From Dactylosporangium roseum (lineage in GTDB: Bacteria; Actinomycetota; Actinomycetes; Mycobacteriales; Micromonosporaceae), in assembly GCF_025264685.1 (NCBI RefSeq), contig NZ_CP073721.1, positions 4,579,001-4,643,000 on the forward strand: a DNA stretch of 64,000 bases. The letters run 5' to 3'. Made by a program: the position numbers and the translations under genes. Below, piece by piece: positions 54,576-62,785 of this stretch. The stretch's first letter is position 1; every line of letters begins with the position of its first letter. The notes under the pieces were generated by a model. It saw only the letters and a list, made by a program, of their open reading frames with translations. It searched no databases and was not told the DNA's origin.

Positions 54576-56705
54576 TCAGATTCCCGGGACGAATTGGATG
54601 AGAAGGTCGATGGCCTTGATGCCGATGAAGGGCACGATGATGCCGCCGAGGCCGTAGACGAGCAGGTTGCGGCGCAGCATGGCGGCGGCGGTGCCGGGCC
54701 GGTACCGCACGCCGCGCAGGGCGAGCGGGATCAGCACCACGATGATGATCGCGTTGAAGATGACCGCGGACAGGATCGCCGACTCGGGTGAGGCCAGGCG
54801 CATGATGTTGAGCTGGTCCAGGCCGGGGTAGATCGCGGCGAACATCGCCGGGATGATCGCGAAGTACTTGGCGATGTCGTTGGCGATGGAGAACGTGGTC
54901 AGCGCGCCGCGGGTGATGAGGAGCTGCTTGCCGATCTCGACGATCTCGATGAGTTTCGTCGGGTCGGAGTCGAGGTCGACCATGTTGCCGGCCTCTTTCG
55001 CCGCCGAGGTGCCGGTGTTCATCGCGACCCCGACGTCGGCCTGCGCGAGGGCCGGCGCGTCGTTGGTGCCGTCACCGGTCATCGCCACGAGCTTGCCGCC
55101 CTGCTGCTCCTTTCTGATCAGCGCCATCTTGTCCTCAGGCGTGGCCTCGGCCAGGAAGTCGTCAACCCCCGCCTCCTCCGCGATCGCCCGAGCCGTGAGC
55201 GGATTGTCCCCGGTGATCATCACCGTACGGATGCCCATGCGGCGCATCTCGTCGAACCGTTCCCGCATGCCCTCCTTCACCACGTCCTTGAGGTGGATGA
55301 CGCCCAGGGTGCGGGCCGGCTGGCCGTCGACGTGCTCGGCCACGACCAGCGGCGTGCCACCGGAACCGGAGATGGCGTCCACGATGGAGCCGACCTCCTC
55401 GGTGGGGCGGCCGCCGTGTTCGCGGACCCACTTCATCACCGCGGTCGCGGCGCCCTTGCGGATCTGGCGACCGTCGACGTCGACGCCGGACATGCGGGTC
55501 TGCGCGGTGAACGGCACCCAGACGGCGCCGGTGACGTCACGTTCGCGCAGGCCGTGGTGCTCCTTCGCGTGCACGACGATGCTGCGCCCCTCCGGCGTCT
55601 CGTCGGCCAGGCTGGAGAGCTGGGCGGCGTCGGCCAGGTCCTCGGCGGTCACCCCCTCGACGGGCACGAACTCGCCCGCCTGCCGGTTGCCGAGGGTGAT
55701 GGTGCCGGTCTTGTCCAGCAGCAGCGTGTTCACATCACCGGCCGCCTCAACCGCCCGACCCGACATCGCCAGCACATTGCGCTGCACCAACCGATCCATA
55801 CCCGCGATACCGATCGCCGACAACAACGCCCCGATCGTCGTCGGAATCAAACACACCAACAACGACACCAACACGACCCCCGCCACCCCATCGGCACCCA
55901 ACGCCGCGGAATCCGGAGCGAACGCCCGCACCCCCTTCGAGAAAATCGCAAGCGGCTGCACCGTCGCCACAGCCAACAGAAAAATGATCGTCAACGACGC
56001 CAGCAGAATGTTCAACGCGATCTCATTCGGCGTCTTCTGCCGATTCGCACCCTCCACCAACGCGATCATCCGATCGATGAACGACTCCCCCGGCCGCTGC
56101 GTGATCCGCACAACGATCCGATCCGACAACACCTTCGTCCCACCCGTCACCGCCGACCGGTCCCCACCCGACTCCCGGATCACCGGCGCCGACTCCCCCG
56201 TGATCGCCGACTCATCAACCGACGCAATACCCTCGATCACATCACCATCACCCGGAATCACCTGCCCCGCCTCCACCACCACCACATCACCCAACCGCAA
56301 CTGCGGCGCCGGCACCGCCTCCTCCACACCATCCACCAACCGCCGCGCCACCGTGTCCTGCTTCGCCCGGCGCAACGTATCCGCCTGCGCCTTACCCCGA
56401 CCCTCAGCCACCGCCTCGGCCAGATTCGCGAACACCACCGTCAACCACAACCACACCGTGATCACCCACGCGAACACACTCGGATGCACCACCGCCAACA
56501 CAGTCGTGAAAACCGAACCGACCTCCACGATGAACATCACCGGATTACGCCACAACGTGCCCGGATTCAACTTCCGCAACGCATCCGGCAACGACCGCCA
56601 CAACAGCGCCGGGTCGAGCAGACCGCCCGCGACCTTGCGCGGCGTCGGGGTGGTCATGGAGATTCCTTGGGGCCGGGGTTGCCGGGACAGAGTTGGGGTG
56701 GTCAT
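54576..56705 (-). CDS. kdpB: KdpB catalytic P-type ATPase subunit
   Basis: About 709 residues. Phosphorylation motif [19 protein letters not shown], actuator [20 protein letters not shown], hinge [20 protein letters not shown] with [16 protein letters not shown]-driven K+ transport with KdpA. ATG 56705 overlaps the kdpA stop (ATGA); a second ATG at 56657 with AAGGA upstream starts the same MTTPT again and may be the real one. Codons from 56620 down to about 55700 use TTG, GAT and GGT far more than the rest of the gene, a clear internal change of style. Confidence 0.92.
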   Translation of the reverse strand: MTTPTLSRQPRPQGISMTTPTPRKVAGGLLDPALLWRSLPDALRKLNPGTLWRNPVMFIVEVGSVFTTVLAVVHPSVFAWVITVWLWLTVVFANLAEAVAEGRGKAQADTLRRAKQDTVARRLVDGVEEAVPAPQLRLGDVVVVEAGQVIPGDGDVIEGIASVDESAITGESAPVIRESGGDRSAVTGGTKVLSDRIVVRITQRPGESFIDRMIALVEGANRQKTPNEIALNILLASLTIIFLLAVATVQPLAIFSKGVRAFAPDSAALGADGVAGVVLVSLLVCLIPTTIGALLSAIGIAGMDRLVQRNVLAMSGRAVEAAGDVNTLLLDKTGTITLGNRQAGEFVPVEGVTAEDLADAAQLSSLADETPEGRSIVVHAKEHHGLRERDVTGAVWVPFTAQTRMSGVDVDGRQIRKGAATAVMKWVREHGGRPTEEVGSIVDAISGSGGTPLVVAEHVDGQPARTLGVIHLKDVVKEGMRERFDEMRRMGIRTVMITGDNPLTARAIAEEAGVDDFLAEATPEDKMALIRKEQQGGKLVAMTGDGTNDAPALAQADVGVAMNTGTSAAKEAGNMVDLDSDPTKLIEIVEIGKQLLITRGALTTFSIANDIAKYFAIIPAMFAAIYPGLDQLNIMRLASPESAILSAVIFNAIIIVVLIPLALRGVRYRPGTAAAMLRRNLLVYGLGGIIVPFIGIKAIDLLIQFVPGI

Positions 56706-58363
56706 TGGATGCCTTCCGCGAGCGGGCCGAGCGCCAGCGCCGGCAGGTAAGTCAGCGCGACCACGATGATCGTGACGCCGACGACCATGCCGACGAACAA
56801 GGGCTGATAGGTCTTCAACGTTCCGGTCGACTCGGGCACCGGCTGCTGCCGGGCGAGGGATCCGGCCAGGCCGAGCACGAGGATGATCGGCAGGAACCTG
56901 CCGAACAGCATGCACAGCCCGAGAGCGGTGTTGTAGAACTCGGTGTTGACGCTGATACCGGCGAACGCGGAGCCGTTGTTGTTCGACGCCGAGGTGAACG
57001 CGTAGAGCACCTCGGACAGGCCGTGCGCACCCGTGTTCAGCATCGACGAACGCGCCGTCGCCGAACCCATCGCCACCGCCGTACCCACGAGCACGAGGGC
57101 CGGAGTCGTCAGCAGATACAACGACGCGAACTTGATCTCCCGCGCACCGACCTTCTTGCCCAGATACTCCGGCGTCCGACCCACCATCAACCCGGCCACG
57201 AACACCGTGACCACAGCGAGGATCAACATCCCGTACAACCCCGAACCCACACCACCCGGAGCCACCTCACCCAGCATCATGTTCACCATCGCGACCATGC
57301 CGCCCAACGCCGTGTACGAATCGTGGAACGAGTTCACCGCACCCGTCGACGTCAACGTCGTCACCGCGGCGAACGTCGCCGAATTCGACACCCCGAACCG
57401 CACCTCCGTGCCTTCCGTGCTGGCCCCGGCCGCCATCGGGGCGGTCCCGCCGTGGGCCAGTTGGAAGGCGTTGATCGCAACCACACTGCCGATCGCGATG
57501 ATCGCCATGACCCCGGCGATCGCGAACCCCTGCCGCCGGTCACCGACCATCCGGCCGAACACCCGCGGCATCGTGAACGGAACGAACAGGATCAGAAACA
57601 GCTCGATCCAGTTCGTCCAGCTCGTCGGGTTCTCGAACGGATGCGCACTGTTGGCGTTGTAGAACCCCCCGCCGTTCGTGCCCAGCTCCTTGATGACCTC
57701 CTGACTGGCCACCGGACCACCGGTCACGGTCTGCGACCCGCCCGCCAGCGTCGCCACCTCGGTACCACCACTGAGGTTCTGCACCGCACCACCGATGACC
57801 AGCAACGTCGCGCCGACCACCGCCACCGGCAGCAGAATCCGCACACACACCCGCACCAGATCGACCCAGAAGTTGCCGAGCTGATCGGTCCTCGACCGGG
57901 CGAAGCCCCGCACCAGCGCGACCGCGACCGCGATACCGACAGCGGCGGACGTGAAGTTCTGCACCGCCAGACCCGCCATCTGCACCAGATGGCCCATCGT
58001 CGACTCACCGGAATACGACTGCCAGTTCGTGTTCGTCACGAAACTAACCGCCGTGTTCCACGCCTGGTCGGACTTGACCGGATCGAAGCCCAACGAAAGA
58101 GGCAGGTGGTCCTGCACGCGCTGGAACAGGTACAGAAACAGGATCGAGATCGCCGAAAACGCCAGCACGCTGCGGGCATAGACACCCCAGGACTGCTCCC
58201 CGTCCGGGTTGACCCCGACCGCGCGGTAGAGCACACGCTCCGCCCGCAGATGGCGCGGCGAGGTGACCGCCCGGAACATGTAGTCGCCGAACGGCCGGTG
58301 CACGACCACCAGGGCGAGGACCAGCGAGGCGATGAAGAGGACGCCCGCCGTGGTGGGGCTCAT
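56702..58363 (-). CDS. kdpA: KdpA potassium-binding channel subunit
   Basis: 553 residues with ten membrane helices. Selectivity-filter-like loops are visible: [57 protein letters not shown] region and [19 protein letters not shown]. It is the K+ channel-like part of KdpFABC. Start ATG 58363 overlaps the kdpF stop by 1 nt (TGATG). As in kdpB, the central part (57000-58000) uses more T-ending codons than neighbouring genes. Confidence 0.93.
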   Translation of the reverse strand: MSPTTAGVLFIASLVLALVVVHRPFGDYMFRAVTSPRHLRAERVLYRAVGVNPDGEQSWGVYARSVLAFSAISILFLYLFQRVQDHLPLSLGFDPVKSDQAWNTAVSFVTNTNWQSYSGESTMGHLVQMAGLAVQNFTSAAVGIAVAVALVRGFARSRTDQLGNFWVDLVRVCVRILLPVAVVGATLLVIGGAVQNLSGGTEVATLAGGSQTVTGGPVASQEVIKELGTNGGGFYNANSAHPFENPTSWTNWIELFLILFVPFTMPRVFGRMVGDRRQGFAIAGVMAIIAIGSVVAINAFQLAHGGTAPMAAGASTEGTEVRFGVSNSATFAAVTTLTSTGAVNSFHDSYTALGGMVAMVNMMLGEVAPGGVGSGLYGMLILAVVTVFVAGLMVGRTPEYLGKKVGAREIKFASLYLLTTPALVLVGTAVAMGSATARSSMLNTGAHGLSEVLYAFTSASNNNGSAFAGISVNTEFYNTALGLCMLFGRFLPIILVLGLAGSLARQQPVPESTGTLKTYQPLFVGMVVGVTIIVVALTYLPALALGPLAEGIQ

Positions 58364-58452
58364 CAGAACCGCTCCGGGAAGAGTAGGGCAGCGACCAGGA
58401 AGGCGGTCAGGGCGACCGCGAGGACGAGGCCGACGAGGTTCTCGGCGCTCAC
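58363..58452 (-). CDS. kdpF: KdpF small subunit
   Basis: 29 residues: [20 protein letters not shown] then ALLFPERF, a single helix with the FPERF end typical of KdpF. It stabilises the KdpABC complex. GTG 58452 overlaps the stop of the micro-ORF upstream, and its own stop overlaps the kdpA start. Confidence 0.88.
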   Translation of the reverse strand: MSAENLVGLVLAVALTAFLVAALLFPERF

Positions 58453-58532
58453 AGCCGCTCCACCGCCCGCACCGCCAGGCCGAGGATCGCGAACGCCGCG
58501 ATCGTCAGCAGTACGAACACCACATCAGCCAC
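58449..58532 (-). CDS. 27-residue single-helix micro-protein upstream of kdpF
   Basis: GTG 58532 follows AAGGAGG at 9 nt. The product is [20 protein letters not shown] then RAVERL: one helix with a basic end. It overlaps kdpF by 4 nt (GTGA) and the membrane gene upstream by 8 nt. It resembles KdpF in size and position but not in its C-terminus, and could be a second small subunit of the pump. Confidence 0.65.
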   Translation of the reverse strand: MADVVFVLLTIAAFAILGLAVRAVERL

Positions 58533-58980
58533 TGTGACTTGCCTCCTTGTTTGGGGATATCGACGTGAGCCCGTCGCCGTGGAGCCATGCCCGCAGCCTG
58601 ACCACGTGCCTGCGGTGCCGGAGCACCCGGCGCGTGAGCGCACCCAGCCAGCCCGCGCCGGCGGCGCCGAGGAGCACGCCGAGCCGCACCGCGTCGGCCG
58701 TGCCGTGCCAGGTCAGCACGCCCAGCCGGTTGACCAGGAACCCGTTGAGCACCGTCCACGCGATGGCGCCGGTGGCCACCGCGGCGACCAGGTCGCCGCC
58801 GAACGCTCCGACGGCGAGGGTCCACAGCGCCAACACGGCGACGCGGGCCGTGACCTCCGACGGCGCGGTCGCGGCGGCACACAGCACCGCCACGACGACC
58901 GCACCGGTCGCCCCGGCCGCGAGCGTGACGCCGGTCGGCGCGGCGTACCGCGGCCGGACCAGCCACCATGCCCTGTCCAT
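58525..58980 (-). CDS. Four-helix membrane protein (KdpD DUF4118-like) leading the kdp operon
   Basis: 151 residues. Hydrophobic segments at about 13-38, 45-65, 68-88 and 97-120, then a basic tail (TRRVLRHRRHVVRLRAWLHG). The spacing and FGGDLVAAVATGAIAWTVLN with NGFLVNRLGVLTWHG recall the DUF4118 membrane region of KdpD. ATG 58980 is used; the frame to 59037 lacks support. It is the first gene of the kdp transcript and overlaps the micro-ORF. A sensory or assembly role is inferred from location only. Confidence 0.6.
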   Translation of the reverse strand: MDRAWWLVRPRYAAPTGVTLAAGATGAVVVAVLCAAATAPSEVTARVAVLALWTLAVGAFGGDLVAAVATGAIAWTVLNGFLVNRLGVLTWHGTADAVRLGVLLGAAGAGWLGALTRRVLRHRRHVVRLRAWLHGDGLTSISPNKEASHSG

Positions 58981-59065
58981 CGAGCACCCGCCTCGACACT
59001 CGGCGAAGGACCTTCCGTCCGGTCCGGTGCCAGTCAAAGTCGAGCCGTATCAACTGCCCATACGC

Positions 59066-59117
59066 CTTGACGAAATCCCTACGCCCGCGGCGCGTTTCTT
59101 GACGGTTTCCCTACGCC
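59066..59117 (-). promoter_or_regulatory. Direct-repeat operator of the kdp promoter (putative KdpE sites)
   Basis: On the minus strand GGCGTAGGGAAACCGTCAAG (59117-59098) and GGCGTAGGGATTTCGTCAAG (59085-59066) are 32 nt apart, three helical turns, with a 12-nt spacer. They end 85 nt upstream of the first kdp gene. OmpR-family regulators usually bind such direct repeats as dimers, so these are the likely KdpE sites. Confidence 0.6.
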
Positions 59118-59261
59118 GGCGGGCGGGCGCCCATCCGGAGCGGGCCGGCTGAGCGGGCAGGACGCCGACCGGGTCGGTGACCGCGGAACGCCGCACCCCA
59201 CGGGCGCAGATTCGTCCGCCTGTCGTGCAACCAGACGGTGCCCGGCCCTCGTGTGGACGGC

Positions 59262-59765
59262 ATGAGCGAAACAGACCGCGGTTTCGCGGAGTACTTCGCC
59301 GCCCGCTCGGACGCGATGCGCCGCACGGCGTACCTGCTCTGCGGCGACTGGCACCGCGCCGAGGACCTCGTGCAGACGGCCTTCACCCGGCTGTACCTGG
59401 CCTGGGGGCGCGTGTCCCGGCACGACGCCCTCGACGGGTACCTGCGGCGGACGCTGCTGCACGCCTTCCTCGACGAGCGCCGGCTCGCGTGGTGGCGGCG
59501 GGTCAGGCCGACCGGCGACGAGATCCCGCAGGTGAGCCCCGACGTGCCCGTCGAGGACCGGCTGGATCTCATGCGCGCGCTGGCCGAGGTGCCCGCGCGG
59601 CAGCGGGCCGTGCTGGTGCTGCGGTACTGGGAGGACCTGTCCGTCGACGATACCGCCGCGGTGCTGGGCGTGTCGGCGGGCACCGTCAAGAGCCAGGCCG
59701 CGCGCGGTCTGGACACGCTTCGCAAGCAGATTGCCCCGTTGGTCCCCACATGTGAGGAATCATGA
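59262..59765 (+). CDS. SigE-family RNA polymerase sigma factor
   Basis: 167 residues with region 2 (GFAEYFAARSDAMRRTAYLL, CGDWHRAEDLVQTAFTRLYL) and region 4 (MRALAEVPARQRAVLVLRYW, EDLSVDDTAAVLGVSAGTVK). It is an ECF-type sigma of the actinobacterial SigE family. ATG 59262 is chosen. GCAACC (59228-59233) and CGTGTGG (59251-59257) upstream resemble ECF promoter elements with a 17-nt spacer, so it may be autoregulated. Its stop overlaps the next gene (ATGA), its likely regulator. Confidence 0.88.
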   Translation: MSETDRGFAEYFAARSDAMRRTAYLLCGDWHRAEDLVQTAFTRLYLAWGRVSRHDALDGYLRRTLLHAFLDERRLAWWRRVRPTGDEIPQVSPDVPVEDRLDLMRALAEVPARQRAVLVLRYWEDLSVDDTAAVLGVSAGTVKSQAARGLDTLRKQIAPLVPTCEES

Positions 59766-60634
59766 CCGAGGACGAACTCCGCGCGGTCTTTCGCGCGACG
59801 GTGACGACGACCGTACCGCCACCACCCATGGCCAGCAGCGCGGCGCTGACCGCCGGGCGCCGGGCCCGCAGACGGCGGCACATCACCTGGCTCGGCGCCG
59901 GCACGGGCACCGCCGCCGTCCTGACGGCCGGTGCCCTCGCGCTGGGCAACCTCACCGGCGGCGGCGCGCCGCTCGAGGTGGGCGCGCCCGCACCGGCCGG
60001 ATCGCCGCCGGCGCTGACGACCGCGCCCGTGCCGGAAAAGAGCGGCTGGGGCACATACCCGAGCGGCTCGCCGATGACCGACGCCACCGCGTACGAGGGG
60101 CCCGAGCACGACCGCGCGATCCGGCTCCTCGACGAACTGCTGAAGATCGTCCCGGCCGGCTTCGACGCGCCGGCGGGACCGGCCCTCGGCACGCACGGAC
60201 AGCCGGCCCGCACGGCGCAGGCGTCGCTGATCAGCGAGCAGGGCGCACCGCACCGGTGGCAGTATCTCGCGAGTGCGGCGGTCGCCCGGGACGGCAAGAC
60301 CGGACGGGTCGCCGTGGAGGTCCATCCGGTCACGTCCGGCAACACCGGCGAGGGGTGTGCCCTGACGCAGTACATCTGGGGCGTCAGCGGCGGCCGGTGC
60401 CACGACGTCATGGTCGGCCCGGTCAAGGTCGGCGTCACCGCGGCGCCGACGGACAGCAGTTCGTTGCAGTGGGCGGCGTTCCGGCAGGCCAACGGCACGG
60501 TCGTGTTCCTCGGCCAGTCGGCGTCGCTGGGCTTCTGGCCCGAGGGCGAGCTGGCGCCGCTGCCGGCACCGCCACTGACCGAGCAGCAACTGGCCGAACT
60601 GGCGGTGGATCCCAGGTTCGACGTGACCCGATAG
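59762..60634 (+). CDS. Single-pass membrane protein, putative regulator of the sigma factor
   Basis: 290 residues: a cytosolic N-terminus (TEDELRAVFRATVTTTVPPP) of about 45 residues, basic RRARRRRHI, one helix (WLGAGTGTAAVLTAGALALG), then an extracytoplasmic domain of about 215 residues with no family I recognise (LLDELLKIVPAGFDAPAGPA, VAVEVHPVTSGNTGEGC). Two cysteines (GEGCALT and GGRCHD) could form a disulfide. The overlap with the sigma gene and the topology suggest an anti-sigma factor, but the N-terminus is short and lacks a zinc anti-sigma motif. Confidence 0.65.
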   Translation: MTEDELRAVFRATVTTTVPPPPMASSAALTAGRRARRRRHITWLGAGTGTAAVLTAGALALGNLTGGGAPLEVGAPAPAGSPPALTTAPVPEKSGWGTYPSGSPMTDATAYEGPEHDRAIRLLDELLKIVPAGFDAPAGPALGTHGQPARTAQASLISEQGAPHRWQYLASAAVARDGKTGRVAVEVHPVTSGNTGEGCALTQYIWGVSGGRCHDVMVGPVKVGVTAAPTDSSSLQWAAFRQANGTVVFLGQSASLGFWPEGELAPLPAPPLTEQQLAELAVDPRFDVTR

Positions 60635-60657
60635 GCACCGGTACCGAGCGACCATTT

Positions 60658-60707
60658 GATCATGGGAAAGATCTGGCTGTCGGGACAGCCAGATCTTTCC
60701 CATGATC
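60658..60707. repeat. Type A hairpin repeat, copy 4, perfect
   Basis: Two 24-nt arms pair without mismatch around a 2-nt GG centre; arms start GATCATGGGAAAGATC and end GGCTGTC. This is the best-preserved member of the family. It lies 24 nt after the stop of the membrane protein gene and would make a very strong transcript hairpin. Confidence 0.85.
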
Positions 60708-60848
60708 ATGCAGTCGGTCGGCGTGACGGCGGATTGCGGCGGAACGCGCGCGCGCCGGCCGCGGCACCTCCGAGCCCCGCGCCCGAAGTATCGGCCTTGT
60801 CCAGGTTGACCAGGGGCCGCTGGGCTTGACTGCGCGGCCTCGCGCCGG

Positions 60849-60875
60849 GGCAGCCAGATGTTCCCACGATCACGG
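60849..60875. repeat. Half copy of the type A repeat
   Basis: GCAGCCAGATGTTCCCACGA followed by TCACGG matches only the right arm of the type A element. The left arm is absent. Confidence 0.5.
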
Positions 60876-61041
60876 AACCCGGTCACCCCGAACGCGGAGC
60901 ACCGATCCCCCGCACAGATCGCGAAACCGCCGGGTCGGCACCGAGGAGCAGCACGGACCCCGGAAGATGGCGGGTCGGCACGACCTCGCGAATCCTCCTC
61001 GGGGCATTTTCGACATCGCCCCGCTCCTTCGTTCCGCCGAT

Positions 61042-61071
61042 TTCTCAGCCCCATTTTCACCTGGGTGAGAA
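61042..61071 (+). promoter_or_regulatory. Leader hairpin upstream of the glycosyltransferase
   Basis: TTCTCA (61042-61047) pairs with TGAGAA (61066-61071), with CCC/GGG continuing the stem after one bulged base. It lies 160 nt upstream of the start codon. It may be a regulatory leader or chance; no riboswitch class fits. Confidence 0.3.
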
Positions 61072-61230
61072 GGCGGCGAAAACATTGCGTCCCGAATCGC
61101 GTGCCAGCAAAGTCGACTCCGCACCCGTCAGCATTTCCGGTTCGCGGAACGGCTCAGCCGGCAGCGGACCGCGGGGACGCCGTCCGGCGGGAGGGCGTCC
61201 GCCCGTACCAATTCCGGAGGCAACCGAGCC

Positions 61231-62406
61231 GTGCGCTTCAGCCTGACCGAACACGCCGCCACGGACCCTGCCGTCGCCGGCCGCGCGTTGCCCGTGCAGC
61301 GCCGCTACCGCCGGCCCGCCGCGCAGGTCGTCGCCGTGGTTCCCGCCTGCAACGAGGGCCCCACCGTCGCCGCCACCGTCCGGGCGCTGCAACGGCAGTG
61401 GTCACCGCCGGTCGACCGGATCGTCGTCGTGCCGAACAACTGCACCGACGATACCGCCGAGGCGGCCTGGGCCGCGGGCGCCGAGGTGCTCGAGTTTCCC
61501 GGCCCCAACCCCCACAAGAAGGCCGGCGCGCTGAACTGGGCCGTCAGCAGGCTCCTGCCCGACCTCGCCGACGACGACTTCGTGCTCGTCACCGACGCGG
61601 ACAGCGTCCTGGCCCCGGACTTCACCCGGCACGCAGTCGGCGCGCTCACGCAGCGTTTCGGGCACCGGTGGCGGCGGCCCGTCGGCGCCGCCTGCGCCAG
61701 TTTCCACACCTCCCACGACGGCACCGGCCTGCTCGATCGGCTGCAGCGCAACGAGTACACGCGGTTCGCGCGGCAGGTCGCCCGGCGCATGGACAAGGCG
61801 CTGGTGCTCTCCGGCGTGGCGACGCTCTTCCAGGTCCGCGTGATCCGGGAGGTGCTGGCCGCCCGCGGGGACGGCCGGTTGCCCGGCTACCCGGGCGAGC
61901 TGTACCACCGGGACACCGCCACGGAGGACATCGAGATGACGTTCGCGGTGCGGGCGCTCGGCTACCGTCCGGTGGCGCCCGCGAAGGCCACCGCGGTCAC
62001 GGAGTCGATGCCGACGTGGAGGGCGTTGCGGCACCAGCGGCTCCGCTGGCAGCGCGGCATGCTCGACAGCCTCCGCCTGTACGGGCTGAACCGGCGCACG
62101 TTCGGCACCTGGGTCCGCCAGGCCGCAACCTACGGCGGGTCGATGCTGGCGCCCATGTACCTCGCGTTCCTCGCCGTGGTGATCGCCGTCACCGGCGGCC
62201 TGCCGTTCGACGCCCGGTGGCTGCCGTTGACGGGCGTCTTTGTCCTCGAACGTGTGTGGACGGTCCGGAAGGGTCGTCCCGGCGACATTCTGCTGGCGGC
62301 ACTGCTGCTACCGGAATGGTTGTACGAACAATGGCGCGCCGGCGTGTACTGGCTGGCGGCGTGGAAAACAGTTCGCGGTGCGAACCGCGAATGGATCAAT
62401 GTGTGA
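61231..62406 (+). CDS. Processive family 2 glycosyltransferase
   Basis: 391 residues. GT-A fold with VVAVVPACNEGPTVAATVRA, VVPNNCTDDTAEAAWAAGAE, LVTDADSVLAPDF (DxD), ATEDIEMTFAVRALGY (TED, catalytic base) and HQRLRWQRGMLDSLRLYG (QxxRW), the full processive set of hyaluronan/cellulose/chitin synthase-like enzymes. Hydrophobic segments after residue 290 form two or three helices. GTG 61231 follows CGGAGG. It probably makes or extends a surface polysaccharide. The following small LPATG gene lies 11 nt downstream. Confidence 0.88.
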   Translation: MRFSLTEHAATDPAVAGRALPVQRRYRRPAAQVVAVVPACNEGPTVAATVRALQRQWSPPVDRIVVVPNNCTDDTAEAAWAAGAEVLEFPGPNPHKKAGALNWAVSRLLPDLADDDFVLVTDADSVLAPDFTRHAVGALTQRFGHRWRRPVGAACASFHTSHDGTGLLDRLQRNEYTRFARQVARRMDKALVLSGVATLFQVRVIREVLAARGDGRLPGYPGELYHRDTATEDIEMTFAVRALGYRPVAPAKATAVTESMPTWRALRHQRLRWQRGMLDSLRLYGLNRRTFGTWVRQAATYGGSMLAPMYLAFLAVVIAVTGGLPFDARWLPLTGVFVLERVWTVRKGRPGDILLAALLLPEWLYEQWRAGVYWLAAWKTVRGANREWINV

Positions 62407-62417
62407 GGAGATGGGAA

Positions 62418-62579
62418 ATGTACGAAGGCGGTGTTGCCGGCGGGGCGGCCGGAAGTGCTGCGCTGCTGCCGGCGACCGGGCTGTCCATCGGATGGCAGGT
62501 GGTGCTGGCGGCCACACTCATCCTGGGCGGCATGGCCCTGCTCCGCCTGACGCCCCGGCCGCAGCGCCGGCGGAGCTGA
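62418..62579 (+). CDS. 53-residue protein with an LPATG sorting-like motif
   Basis: MYEGGVAGGAAGSAAL, then LPATG, a hydrophobic helix (LSIGWQVVLAATLILGGMAL) and a basic end (RLTPRPQRRRS). This is the three-part layout of a sortase cell-wall signal, yet there is no N-terminal signal peptide and only 16 residues precede the motif. GAGGAG upstream overlaps the glycosyltransferase stop region. It may be a membrane micro-subunit of the glycosyltransferase whose sequence merely resembles a sorting signal, or a very small sortase substrate. Confidence 0.65.
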   Translation: MYEGGVAGGAAGSAALLPATGLSIGWQVVLAATLILGGMALLRLTPRPQRRRS

Positions 62580-62594
62580 TCGTCGCACCACGTC

Positions 62595-62626
62595 CGCGGG
62601 GCCCGGCCGACGGCGCGGGCCCCGCG
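62595..62626 (+). terminator. 11-bp GC hairpin after the LPATG gene
   Basis: CGCGGGGCCCG (62595-62605) and CGGGCCCCGCG (62616-62626) pair perfectly around a 10-nt loop. Flanking TCGTCGC and GCGACGA offer an alternative outer stem. It ends the glycosyltransferase transcript. Confidence 0.65.
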
Positions 62627-62785
62627 ACGATGGTTCAGCGACCGGCCGGCACGTCGGCCCGGGTGCCGCGCGCGTTTCCGGACGTCCGGCCCGATACCAC
62701 CGTCCGGAACCAGAAGCAGTCACGCAAAGGGCGAGTTCGCGCACGAATCGGGTAGTCATTGGTCAGATGTGCGCGGAGGTGTCGC

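Larger units (their letters stand above)
60709..61230. other. 520-bp intergenic region before the glycosyltransferase
   Basis: No gene has convincing codon use. It holds a half copy of the type A repeat (60849-60875), a CGGGGC/GCCCCG stem around 60999-61023, and a hairpin at 61042-61071. It probably carries the promoter and a long leader of the glycosyltransferase gene; promoter elements are not clear. Confidence 0.5.

Noticed and set aside
55293-56750. 485-codon + strand frame antisense to kdpB
   Set aside because: Arg/His-rich product typical of an antisense shadow; kdpB motifs on the other strand are decisive.
60990-61200. Possible c-di-AMP (ydaO-type) riboswitch before the glycosyltransferase
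   Set aside because: GGGTGA, GGCGAAA, CCCGAATC and a CAGC occur in a suggestive order, but the spacing is wrong and the 5' GGGGGACC element is missing. A covariance search with the ydaO model would settle it; a significant hit would overturn this rejection.
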